From Desulfogranum marinum (GTDB lineage: Bacteria; Desulfobacterota; Desulfobulbia; Desulfobulbales; Desulfobulbaceae): 64,000 nt of DNA. Under the pieces are notes generated by a model. That model made no database searches, had not been told where the DNA came from, and saw nothing but the letters and a program-made list of their open reading frames with translations. Numbering within the stretch: the first letter of the stretch is position 1; every line of letters starts with the position of its first letter. Location: contig NZ_JAFFQD010000021.1 in assembly GCF_016918565.1 (NCBI RefSeq), positions 1 through 64,000 of the forward strand. The letters are read 5' to 3'. Of this stretch, positions 7,977 to 15,924 are shown piece after piece. The translations under genes and the position numbers were made by a program.

Positions 7977-9083
7977 ATGCAAGCAACACAAATTGTAAGT
8001 GATTATCAGCAGATTATAGCAACACAACGACCATTGATTGATGTCCGTGCTCCTCTTGAGTATCAAGGCGCCACCTTGCCGGGTGCAGTGAACCTACCTT
8101 TGATGGATGATGATGAGAGGCACAAGGTCGGTATTTGTTATAAGAAAAAAGGGAGAGAGGCCGCACTTGAACTGGGGCACGAATTGGTCAATGGAGCTAT
8201 TAAAAAGAAGAGAATTCAGGCCTGGGCTGATTTTATTGCTGCGCATCCCGATGCTCTGTTGTTTTGCTCCCGTGGCGGACTGCGGTCCCAGATTTCTCAA
8301 CAGTGGATCAATGACCAAACCGGCCTATCTGTCCCTCGCATAGATGGCGGCTACAAGGCCTTTAGGAGGTATCTCTTAGAACAGTTGGAGCCTGGTAAGC
8401 TTACCAGTTTGCCGATTATCCTTAACGGGCGAACCGGAGCGGGAAAAACCATCTTGTTGCAGCACCTTGATAACGCCATAGACCTGGAAAAAATTGCCAA
8501 TCATCGCGGATCTTCCTTTGGAAATTTTATCGACCCTCAGCCTGGTCAGGCAAATTTTGAGAACCTACTGGCCTTTGCTTTGGTCAAACACGCCAGTGAA
8601 GGGCATTCGACCATGGTGCTTGAAGCGGAAGGAACCCATGTCGGCCGTTGTTATCTGCCGGGTCCTTTGGCTGCCCATTTTAACACCTGTCCGCTGGTTT
8701 TACTCGAAGCGTCATTGGCACAACGGGTACAAATAACCTTTGATGAGTATGTGGTCAAGGAACAGGCAGATTATAGACAGGCATTTGGCGAGGAAAACGG
8801 CTTGGTTCGTTGGTTGGAAAGCATGCAGCATAAGGTGGATAAAATATCCCGGCGTCTTGGTGGGCAACGTGTAGCCGTTGTAAAACAGTTGCAGCTTGAA
8901 GCCCACAACAAGCAGTTGGAAGAGGGGCGCCCCGACGGGCACAAGATGTGGATAGAAAAATTGCTTGGTGATTATTATGACCCAATGTATGACTATAAAA
9001 TAAAAAAGAAGGCCCCATTGCTCCTTTTTTCAGGGGATTATGATGCCGTCCTCTCTTTTTTGCAAGAATATAAAGGGGCGTAA
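7977..9083 (+). CDS. mnmH: tRNA 2-selenouridine synthase
   Basis: A 368-residue protein (E. coli MnmH/SelU is of similar length) that replaces the 2-thio group at the wobble uridine of certain tRNAs by selenium, using selenophosphate. The rhodanese domain is N-terminal (DVRAPLEYQGATLPGAVNLP, about 25-44; catalytic Cys in LLFCSRGGLRSQ at about 95). A P-loop follows (ILNGRTGAGKTILL, about 144-157). The ATG at 7977 is preferred over an upstream TTG because AAAGGA precedes it. Its presence implies that the organism makes selenophosphate (SelD), though no other selenium gene is in this window. It begins a plus-strand run with a small zinc ribbon and cti. Confidence 0.94.
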   Translation: MQATQIVSDYQQIIATQRPLIDVRAPLEYQGATLPGAVNLPLMDDDERHKVGICYKKKGREAALELGHELVNGAIKKKRIQAWADFIAAHPDALLFCSRGGLRSQISQQWINDQTGLSVPRIDGGYKAFRRYLLEQLEPGKLTSLPIILNGRTGAGKTILLQHLDNAIDLEKIANHRGSSFGNFIDPQPGQANFENLLAFALVKHASEGHSTMVLEAEGTHVGRCYLPGPLAAHFNTCPLVLLEASLAQRVQITFDEYVVKEQADYRQAFGEENGLVRWLESMQHKVDKISRRLGGQRVAVVKQLQLEAHNKQLEEGRPDGHKMWIEKLLGDYYDPMYDYKIKKKAPLLLFSGDYDAVLSFLQEYKGA

Positions 9084-9176
9084 GAAAAGCTGTTAGGGGA
9101 AAGAGGCGGGTGAAGTTGTAGGCTGATTGATCACCTAAATTCACCAAAATGAACAACCTGCATAAAAGAGACTCTT

Positions 9177-9365
9177 ATGGCATATGATATTATATCCATC
9201 GATATGGAAGATGAGTTCAAGATTTGTCCCAGCTGCGGCTACAAAGACGGCTTTCATTCAATGTTCAAGAAAGAAGAGAGCATAACCCGGTGGCTCTTTA
9301 TTTGTCCAGCCTGTCATGATGTGTTTGATATCGGCTATACCATTCCAACTATCGGCAAACAGTAG
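9177..9365 (+). CDS. Small zinc-ribbon protein, 62 residues
   Basis: Two CxxC pairs (CPSCGY at about 18 and CPACHD at about 43) separated by 21 residues form a single zinc-ribbon-like fold; there is little else. It resembles many small hypothetical zinc proteins, and its partner is unknown. It lies between mnmH (94 bp upstream) and the isomerase gene (16 bp downstream), so it is likely cotranscribed with the latter. Confidence 0.7.
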   Translation: MAYDIISIDMEDEFKICPSCGYKDGFHSMFKKEESITRWLFICPACHDVFDIGYTIPTIGKQ

Positions 9366-9381
9366 GCAAAAGGAATAGAAT

Positions 9382-11733
9382 ATGAACAAATGGCTGCTGT
9401 TGCCCTGTTTACTGGTTGTCATCATCGGTGGTTGTGCGCAAAAGCCTTTGCCGCCTGTTGCGATAAGCATCCCCTCACACAAGGTAGACTATCTGCAAGA
9501 GGTTAAGCCAATCCTGGACAAGCGATGTGTGGTTTGTCACTCCTGTTATAACTCTCCTTGCCAGTTAAAGTTGAGCTCCTTTGAAGGGGCTGATAGAGGG
9601 GCTAGTAAAAAGGCGATTTACGACTCTTCCCGCTTACAGACCATGGATCCGAGCAGACTTTTTATTGATGCGCAAACCACTGAGCAGTGGCGGGAAAAAG
9701 AGTTTTTCAGCGTCACACAAAACCGTGCCGCAGATGGATTCAGCGATTCCCTCATGCTGCAGTTGCTTAACCATAAAATGGAGCATCCGAAAAGTACCGG
9801 GAGCTATTTTTCAGAAGCCAATGACCTGACCTGTTCTAAAGATAGTGCCGAACTTGGCAGCTATCTGCAAAAACACCCTAACCGCGGAATGCCGTTTGGT
9901 TTTCCTCCCCTTAAAAAAGAAGAATATTCGATTATTGCCGGGTGGATTGTTCAAGGGGCCCATGGACCAAGCGTTGCCGAGCAAAGGATTCTTACCGCAA
10001 TTGATGGTCTGGATAAGCAATTGGTAGAGCAATGGGAAACATTTCTAAACAATCCCAAGCTCAAGTACGTGGTAACGGCCCGTTATTTGTATGAGCATCT
10101 GTTCCTGGCCCACATTACATTTAAAACCGGTTCAGATGCTTTTTATGAATTGGTTCGTTCTCGCACACCTTTTGGCCGGCCTGTCGATGTCATTCCAACG
10201 GTTCGCCCTTACGACGATCCTGGCACGGCACCGTTTTATTACCGATTTCGAAGGATTCATTCTACCATTGTCCATAAAACCCATATGGTCTTTCCGTTAG
10301 ACGGAGAGCAATATACCCGGATAAATGCACTCTTTATAGAGCCCAAATGGCTGCAGGAACCGCACGCTGTTAGCTTCGATCCTGTTGTCAGCGCTAATCC
10401 TTTTGCAGCTTTTGAGCAGATTCCCCCTCGTTCCCGCTACCAGTTTCTCCTTGATAATGCCAACTACATTATCATGACTTTTATTCGCGGACCTGTGTGC
10501 AAGGGACAAGTTGCGCTCAATGTGATTAACGACCATTTCTGGGTCATGTTTCTTGATCCGGATCATGATTTGACCGTACGCCATCCCGGTTTTTTGAAAC
10601 TGCACAGCAGTGATTTAACAATGCCCTCCGAAGAGGGTAGCGGTTACCGGTTGTTTAATGCTTTGGGCAACAGGTACAGTCAGGGTGCTGTCCGGTTTTA
10701 TAAGGCGCGTCAGGATTTTTACGCCTCCTATCTGTACCAGGGGCAGGGGATGGATTCTATTTGGAAAGGAAACAGGCCGGCAGATACACCACTGCTCACA
10801 GTGTTTCGTCATTTTGACAGTGCTTCAGTCCATAAAGGAGTTCTCGGTGGGCTGCCCCATACTGCATGGGTGATGGATTTTCCGTTACTTGAAAGAATTT
10901 ATTATTCATTGGTAGCAGGTTTCGATGTTTACGGAACTGTGGGCCACCAGCTGGCAACTCGCTTGTACATGGATAGATTGCGGATAGAAGGGGAAAGTTA
11001 TTTCCTTGATTTTTTACCGCAAGCAGACCGCGAAGAGCTTATGCGCCAGTGGTACCATGGTGTCAGTTTTGATGAGGTGAACTATTACCCTGCCGGAATG
11101 GGAACAACTGTGGAGTATACGACCTCTGACCCTCAGCGAGAGTTTATTGAGCGTCTTGTGTCTAAGCACGTGCTGCCGGAAACCGGTATCGACTTTGACA
11201 ATAATTATCTCAAGGCTGGTGAAACGTACCCGGCTCTTCCACAAAACTATACAACCACAGAAGACTATCTACGGGGCTTTCATGCTGTTTCCGCGCCTGG
11301 AACGGCTTTTTTTCGATTTGTACAGGACCAGAATGTTAATGTAGCACATATGCGCATTCGCATTCCTGATCGCGAAGATGCCGTGGTATCCATTGTCATT
11401 CATCGTTGGCATGACAATGTTACTTTTTTGTTCAGTGAAAAAAGGACGTTGAATCCGGAAAAAGACCAGGCTGATTTTATCAGTGGTTTTGTCGGCTCCT
11501 ATCCCAATAATTATATTGACTTGAGTGTTGAGGAGTTGCCTGCCTTTTTGTCTCTGCTTGCTCATTTTGACGGCAGCGTAGAGGATATACAAAAAATGGA
11601 GAAGTTCAGTGTAAATCGTGCAGACGACAACTTTTGGGAAGTGCATGATTGGTTTCAAGAAAGATTTAGCAGAGATAACCCGGAAACGGCAGGATTGTTT
11701 GATTTGAACCGTTACTATTATGAAGCCAGATAG
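9382..11733 (+). CDS. cti: Fatty acid cis/trans isomerase, periplasmic haem lipoprotein
   Basis: A 783-residue exported enzyme that converts cis- to trans-unsaturated fatty acids in membrane phospholipids, stiffening the membrane under solvent or heat stress. The signal peptide ends at a lipobox (VVIIGGC, Cys about 18). A single c-type haem site CVVCH follows at about 49-53, as in Pseudomonas and Vibrio Cti. Size fits the family (about 760-790). Family-like stretches include RGPVCKGQVALNVINDHFWVMF and the C-terminal HRWHDNVTFLFSE. AAGGAA precedes the ATG. The thioredoxin gene begins 12 bp after its stop, so they are likely one transcript. Confidence 0.92.
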   Translation: MNKWLLLPCLLVVIIGGCAQKPLPPVAISIPSHKVDYLQEVKPILDKRCVVCHSCYNSPCQLKLSSFEGADRGASKKAIYDSSRLQTMDPSRLFIDAQTTEQWREKEFFSVTQNRAADGFSDSLMLQLLNHKMEHPKSTGSYFSEANDLTCSKDSAELGSYLQKHPNRGMPFGFPPLKKEEYSIIAGWIVQGAHGPSVAEQRILTAIDGLDKQLVEQWETFLNNPKLKYVVTARYLYEHLFLAHITFKTGSDAFYELVRSRTPFGRPVDVIPTVRPYDDPGTAPFYYRFRRIHSTIVHKTHMVFPLDGEQYTRINALFIEPKWLQEPHAVSFDPVVSANPFAAFEQIPPRSRYQFLLDNANYIIMTFIRGPVCKGQVALNVINDHFWVMFLDPDHDLTVRHPGFLKLHSSDLTMPSEEGSGYRLFNALGNRYSQGAVRFYKARQDFYASYLYQGQGMDSIWKGNRPADTPLLTVFRHFDSASVHKGVLGGLPHTAWVMDFPLLERIYYSLVAGFDVYGTVGHQLATRLYMDRLRIEGESYFLDFLPQADREELMRQWYHGVSFDEVNYYPAGMGTTVEYTTSDPQREFIERLVSKHVLPETGIDFDNNYLKAGETYPALPQNYTTTEDYLRGFHAVSAPGTAFFRFVQDQNVNVAHMRIRIPDREDAVVSIVIHRWHDNVTFLFSEKRTLNPEKDQADFISGFVGSYPNNYIDLSVEELPAFLSLLAHFDGSVEDIQKMEKFSVNRADDNFWEVHDWFQERFSRDNPETAGLFDLNRYYYEAR

Positions 11734-11745
11734 GAGGGAGACAGC

Positions 11746-12189
11746 ATGCAAAATACGATTGTAGTATGTTCGGGCTGTGGTGCGAAAAATCGCGTTCCAG
11801 TTGCTAAACAGCAGCTTAAAGCAAAATGCGGACGTTGTGGAGAGAGCCTGGAAGGTGCCCCTGTGACCGGCGTGGTTGTTGCCTTGACCGATGATACCTT
11901 TACGCAGATTGTGGAAAAATCACCATTGCCGGTTTTGGTAGATTTTTATTCACCTACCTGCGGCCCCTGTCAGATGGTGGCCCCTGTTATAGAGAATATC
12001 GCTGCAGCCTATGCCGGCAAGGCTGTGGTCTGTAAACTAAACACTGCTGCCCACAATATGATAGCCTCTCGTTTTCAGATACGGGGAGTGCCGACCATCC
12101 TTTATTTTAAAGACGGTAAAATGGTCGACCAGTTAGTGGGTGCGGCACCTCAGGCTGACATCGAGGCTAGACTCAATAACTGCCTGTAG
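11746..12189 (+). CDS. trxC: Thioredoxin 2 (zinc-containing)
   Basis: A 147-residue thioredoxin with the N-terminal zinc motif of TrxC (CSGCGAKN at about 9-16 and CGRCGE at about 32-37) and the active site CGPC at about 73-76 inside VDFYSPTCGPCQMVAP. The conserved cis-Pro loop is GVPTILYFKDGK. It should reduce protein disulfides in the cytoplasm. GGAGGGAG gives a strong ribosome site. The coupling to cti, a stress-induced membrane enzyme, suggests a stress response role; this is inference. Confidence 0.93.
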   Translation: MQNTIVVCSGCGAKNRVPVAKQQLKAKCGRCGESLEGAPVTGVVVALTDDTFTQIVEKSPLPVLVDFYSPTCGPCQMVAPVIENIAAAYAGKAVVCKLNTAAHNMIASRFQIRGVPTILYFKDGKMVDQLVGAAPQADIEARLNNCL

Positions 12190-12281
12190 GCAAGCTGTGC
12201 AAAAAAGTCCTATATTTTGAAAGGCATACAGCCGACATAGAAATAGAGTCTTCCATTGAGATTGTTTTTTTCGGAGGTGTA

Positions 12282-12980
12282 ATGAGCAGATACGCTCTAG
12301 TTGCAGCCCTGCTGGTTGCAGTCACTATGTTTGCTGGATGCCTGCGCATTCCCCAACCCACGGGATATGCCTACACCAAACAGCAGAAAATGCAGGCTGC
12401 CCACCATTGGCAAGTATTGGCCAATGATGTTGCCAGTCAAATAAATACGGAGTTGATAAACCGTGAATATCTGGTCACCCCTGTGTATGTTCGCCATTCA
12501 TGCGGGCTGCCCGATACCTGCGGAAAAGGAGAAACCTTTCCCTTTGATGAAGGGTTCAATGATCTGCTCGTCTCCCAATTAGTCAAGTTTGGAGTACCAA
12601 CCAGAGCGGCTAAGGAAGAGGATGCACTGGTCGTGGATTATAAGGTGCAGGTCCTCTATCACCAGGCAAACAGGCACCAATGGCTCCAGCCGGGTGTGCT
12701 TACTGCGCTGACCGCAGGGATAGTTGTCTTTAGAAATGCGCCAGGGGAAATTTTAGCACTAGCCACCGCCGGTGCGGTCGATGCGGCGCTGGCCACCACT
12801 GTGGTTAACGGCCATTACGAGGTTATCATCACCACCTCTATCGTTGATGACAATCGGTACATCATGCGCAGTTCCAATATCTACTACATAAACGATGCTG
12901 ATTTCTGGCATTATCAGCAGGCTTCTCCTGCCCCGGAACTTGAGTTGACGAGTTCACACTATTCAGGGAGTAATGATTAA
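12282..12980 (+). CDS. Hypothetical lipoprotein, 232 residues
   Basis: The signal peptide ends in a lipobox (VTMFAGC, Cys about 20). The mature part has a helical stretch, a Cys-rich turn CGLPDTCGKGETF (about 74-86) that may form a disulfide, and a Gly/Ala-rich segment (LALATAGAVDAALATT) before a beta-rich end. The function is not recognised. The stop codon overlaps the start of the FlgO-like gene by 8 bp, so the two are translationally coupled and probably act together in the envelope. GGAGG lies 4 nt before the ATG. Confidence 0.8.
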   Translation: MSRYALVAALLVAVTMFAGCLRIPQPTGYAYTKQQKMQAAHHWQVLANDVASQINTELINREYLVTPVYVRHSCGLPDTCGKGETFPFDEGFNDLLVSQLVKFGVPTRAAKEEDALVVDYKVQVLYHQANRHQWLQPGVLTALTAGIVVFRNAPGEILALATAGAVDAALATTVVNGHYEVIITTSIVDDNRYIMRSSNIYYINDADFWHYQQASPAPELELTSSHYSGSND

Positions 12981-13614
12981 TATGGGCTTGGTTCGTTTTT
13001 TTTTCTTGTTACCCAGTTTGCTTGTTTGCACTCTCCTGTTGAATGGTTGTTCAAGCCTCAACGGAACCAGGCTTGAACCTTTGATGGGAGCAGATGTTAA
13101 TCTGGTTAAATTAGGCGACAAAATAGCCCAGACATTGATTGAGCAGGCTGTACCACCGTTGTTCCCGCGTCAACCTGAGCAGCCGATTATTGTTACCACT
13201 TTGGTGGACAATCAACAGCTTAACCAGACATCTGATTTCGGCCGTAATCTGCAGAATACCATTACCAGTGGGTTTGTGAAAAAAGGATATATTTCCAGGG
13301 AAATAAAGCTAAGAGGTAATGTGCTGGTTCAAGCCAATGTCGGCGAATTCATGCTATCGCGAGACTTAAACGAAATAGCAGACAAGCAAAATGCGCAGGC
13401 CGTCGTGGTGGGAACCTATACCATGACCAATCGTATGATGTACCTTTCCATACGCCTGGTCACTCCCCAGGACCGTACCATCCGCGCAGCGTATGATGAT
13501 CGTTTATACCTGGATGAAAATACGCTTCGTATGCTCAACCTTCAGTTTAAAAGCCAGGACAGCAGTATGGTTAAACCGCCGGAGGAATCCTTTATCGACA
13601 AGATATTTTATTAA
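12973..13614 (+). CDS. FlgO-family outer-membrane lipoprotein
   Basis: A 213-residue lipoprotein (lipobox LLLNGC, Cys about 26). The body matches the FlgO domain: LGDKIAQTLIEQAV, then IIVTTLVDNQQLNQTSDFGRNLQNTITSGFVKKGY and the late LNEIADKQNAQAVVVGTYTMTNRMMYLSIRLV. FlgO in Vibrio is an outer-membrane protein tied to flagellar motility, but the domain is also found away from flagellar loci, as here. It overlaps the previous lipoprotein gene by 8 bp. A repeat element starts 9 bp after the stop codon. Confidence 0.85.
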   Translation: MINMGLVRFFFLLPSLLVCTLLLNGCSSLNGTRLEPLMGADVNLVKLGDKIAQTLIEQAVPPLFPRQPEQPIIVTTLVDNQQLNQTSDFGRNLQNTITSGFVKKGYISREIKLRGNVLVQANVGEFMLSRDLNEIADKQNAQAVVVGTYTMTNRMMYLSIRLVTPQDRTIRAAYDDRLYLDENTLRMLNLQFKSQDSSMVKPPEESFIDKIFY

Positions 13615-13660
13615 ATGTATAAATGAGTCTGTTGATTTACGAGGGTTTTCGTTCAAGGTC

Positions 13661-13678
13661 AGGTAAGCGAAGACTCCG
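13661..13678 (+). repeat. 18-bp nested unit, exact copy
   Basis: AGGTAAGCGAAGACTCCG, reference copy. It is absent at the equivalent place in copies B and E of the host repeat. Confidence 0.85.
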
Positions 13679-13718
13679 AGGCATGCCGAAAAAATAAACA
13701 CAGGCATATAGTTGATAT

Positions 13719-13736
13719 CGGAGTCTTCGCTTACCT
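13719..13736 (-). repeat. 18-bp nested unit, exact copy in reverse orientation
   Basis: CGGAGTCTTCGCTTACCT is the exact reverse complement of 13661-13678. It is absent from copy B at the corresponding point. Confidence 0.85.
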
Positions 13737-13763
13737 CCGAGGATTATTTTTTTCAGCATAACG

Positions 13764-13782
13764 AGGTAAGCGCTAGACTCCG
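13764..13782 (+). repeat. Nested unit, 19-bp variant
   Basis: AGGTAAGCGCTAGACTCCG differs from the reference only around the centre (GCGAAG to GCGCTAG). It is absent from copy B. Confidence 0.8.
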
Positions 13783-14045
13783 AGAGATTGGGCGAAAAGA
13801 CAGTAAATCAACGGGCTCATAAATGTTTCCTGTTTTTTTAAGCTCCTCAAGCTACGGTGACACTCGACTGCAGAGGAAGTGATCTTTTTTGCAGTGTGTG
13901 CCACGCCGATCGCAAAAGACTATTTCATTTTCCCTGACACGAACATTCCACACTTGCTCAATCGTATCTTTTTGTGGCAATGCGGTTCTCAGCTATATTG
14001 TAGCAGATTGTACTGTTGCTACTGTGTTATAGGCTCCTTCAGTAA

Positions 14046-14495
14046 TTAATCTCGTGTTTTTTGCTCCTGTTCCCGGCTACGTCCTGAAATGGCGGCGAGC
14101 ATGGATAACTCGTCAGCAAGGAGCTCAATGATATCGTCTACCGTCAAAATACCCTCAAGGCTTCCAGCGTCATTAACAACCGGCATGCGTCGAATGCCTC
14201 TACGGCGCATACGTTGCAAGGCGTCCCAGATGCTCTCCGTATCCAGGCCTGTTACCAGCTCGCGACTTATGAGGTCATTGGCAGTTACAGAAGCAAGATC
14301 TTGTTCTGCAGCTACGAGTTCTACAACAATATCACGATCAGTAATAACTCCAATCGGTACGACCTTTTCTCCTTGTTTGTCAACAACAACTACATCGCCA
14401 ACATGATGTTTGCGCATGAGTTGGGCCAATGTAATAATTTCTGTGCTCCGTTCAGCGATCACCACTTCCCTGTTACAAAATGCTCCAGTGGACAT
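14046..14495 (-). CDS. Tandem CBS-domain protein
   Basis: A 149-residue protein made of two CBS domains, a Bateman module. Each shows the family pattern: MRKHHVGDVVVVDKQGEKVVPIGVITDRDIVVE (about 28-60) and MRRRGIRRMPVVNDAGSLEGILTVDDIIELLADEL (about 91-125). Such stand-alone pairs bind adenine nucleotides and signal energy state. The ATG at 14495 has AGGAGG upstream. It is 84 bp downstream of the GemA-like gene on the same strand. Confidence 0.9.
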   Translation of the reverse strand: MSTGAFCNREVVIAERSTEIITLAQLMRKHHVGDVVVVDKQGEKVVPIGVITDRDIVVELVAAEQDLASVTANDLISRELVTGLDTESIWDALQRMRRRGIRRMPVVNDAGSLEGILTVDDIIELLADELSMLAAISGRSREQEQKTRD

Positions 14496-14578
14496 GAGTT
14501 CCTCCTTTCTTGTAATGATTGCCGATGATCAGCTCTGTAGACAATCGCATAGTGGTAATTCTTCCCCGATTTTTCCGG

Positions 14579-14959
14579 TCAAGAACTTACAGTACGCTGG
14601 TGTATGCTTTTCAGCGCTTCTATCACCTTGCTCGCTTCCTTTTTATTGAGCTGCGTCACGGCAGGTTTTTTAAAGTATTTTGCAATAAAGTTATTGAGGT
14701 GCTGCTCTTCCCATCCAAGCTCTGCTGCCAAGTGATTGATATACGCTTTTTGCCTGAAGGTGAGGCCGTATTGGTTGATACGATAATAGCCGCTGCGGGT
14801 GAAGTAGCGCATAAGACGTTGGAAGCTTTGCGGGTCGAGATCCTTTGCCGAGCGGACGCCTGTTTCACGCTCAAGAATGTCTCGGTAATCTTCGTCAGAG
14901 AGTCCCAGTTCCTTTTTGACGATATGGATAACGGCTAATTTTTTTCTGTCGATCGGCAT
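14579..14959 (-). CDS. GemA-like protein (DUF1018, Mu gp16 family)
   Basis: A 126-residue basic protein. It fits the gp16/GemA family by KLAVIHIVKKELGLSDEDYRDILERETGVRSAKDLDP (about 7-43), the LMRYF segment and a C-terminal helical region beginning FRQKAYINHLAAELGWEEQHLNNFIAKYF. In phage Mu GemA modulates host supercoiling and gene expression. No other Mu-like gene is nearby, so it is probably a domesticated or stranded copy. The ATG at 14959 follows AAGGAG and is better supported than the upstream GTG-type start. Confidence 0.75.
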   Translation of the reverse strand: MPIDRKKLAVIHIVKKELGLSDEDYRDILERETGVRSAKDLDPQSFQRLMRYFTRSGYYRINQYGLTFRQKAYINHLAAELGWEEQHLNNFIAKYFKKPAVTQLNKKEASKVIEALKSIHQRTVSS

Positions 14960-15162
14960 TGGATGCTCCTTGCTGCGGACACACAAAAATCAGCGAGTCA
15001 TGGAGGTGTTTTTTTTTAGTTCACTACATTTTTTTTATTTCTCCATCTCTAAAAAGAGTATAATTATTCTAAGAGCATTGTCATCTATATCCTCGGCCCA
15101 GCAGGAAAAATACAAGATACAGGGCAAACCTGTTTTTTTTCTATAATCGAAGAGAGGTGAGT

Positions 15163-15924
15163 ATGAATGCCGGGATTGACCTTTTAAATGTGCTGAAAAG
15201 CAGAGCCGTAACGGTTGCGTTTCTATGGGCTGTTGCGGCGGTTGTCTTTACGTTGATTGCAGAAATATCACCTTGTAGAAGCGAGCCCGCCAACGGATTC
15301 GAGCAGGAACGTCGACACATGGTAACCACCCAGCTGCGCGAACGGGGGGTCGAAGACGTGGCAACGCTTCGCGCGATGGCCACTGTTCCACGTCACCTCT
15401 TTGTTCCTGATTCGCTTCAGCGAAGTGCTTATGCAGACACGCCTCTGCCCATTGGTCATGGTCAGACCATTTCTCAACCCTACATTGTTGCCTATATGAC
15501 AGCTATGCTGGCGCTCGAGCCACACCATAAGGTGCTTGAGATTGGTACTGGTTCCGGGTATCAGGCCGCAGTGCTTGCCGAATTGACCGACCATGTCTAT
15601 ACGATGGAAATTATACCTGAATTGGCTACCTCCGCTGACAACCGTTTGAAAGCTGCTGGATATACCAGCGTGCAGCTGCGGCAGGGGGATGGATATAACG
15701 GATGGCCTTCGGCAGCACCTTTTGATGCTGTGATCGTGACCGCTGCCGCTGAATTTATTCCTCCACCGCTGCTCAAGCAATTACGGGAAGGTGGACGCAT
15801 GATTATACCCGTCGGCTCTCCCTTTTTCGTTCAGCACCTCATGCTGGTAGAGAAAAAAAACGATGAGATCACCACCCGCAGTCTAATGCCGGTCCGCTTT
15901 GTCCCGTTTAGGAGAAAAGAGTGA
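15163..15924 (+). CDS. pcm: Protein-L-isoaspartate O-methyltransferase with N-terminal membrane anchor
   Basis: The catalytic part (about 50-253) is a typical PIMT: MATVPRHLFVPD, PIGHGQTISQPYIVAYM and the SAM-binding loop VLEIGTGSGYQAAVLAEL, then IIPVGSPF near the end. It methylates isoaspartyl residues to start repair of damaged proteins. Unlike the usual cytosolic enzyme, it begins with about 45 extra residues containing one hydrophobic helix (VAFLWAVAAVVFTLIAEI), so it is either exported or anchored. The ATG after GAGAGG is preferred over the GTG two codons upstream. Its stop overlaps the GTG of the next gene by 4 bp (GTGA), showing translational coupling to a membrane aminopropyltransferase-like protein. 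Confidence 0.9.
   Translation: MNAGIDLLNVLKSRAVTVAFLWAVAAVVFTLIAEISPCRSEPANGFEQERRHMVTTQLRERGVEDVATLRAMATVPRHLFVPDSLQRSAYADTPLPIGHGQTISQPYIVAYMTAMLALEPHHKVLEIGTGSGYQAAVLAELTDHVYTMEIIPELATSADNRLKAAGYTSVQLRQGDGYNGWPSAAPFDAVIVTAAAEFIPPPLLKQLREGGRMIIPVGSPFFVQHLMLVEKKNDEITTRSLMPVRFVPFRRKE

Larger units (their letters stand above)
13624..13819. repeat. Family-1 inverted-repeat element, copy A, with three 18-bp unit insertions
   Basis: Ends are TGAGTCTGTTGATTTAC and GTAAATCAACGGGCTCA, which are near-perfect inverted repeats, flanked on both sides by TAAA. Compared with copy B (54448-54590) it is about 53 bp longer, and the extra length is three inserted units: 13661-13678, 13719-13736 (opposite strand) and 13764-13782. 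There is no ORF. It starts 9 bp after the flgO-like stop codon. Confidence 0.85.
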
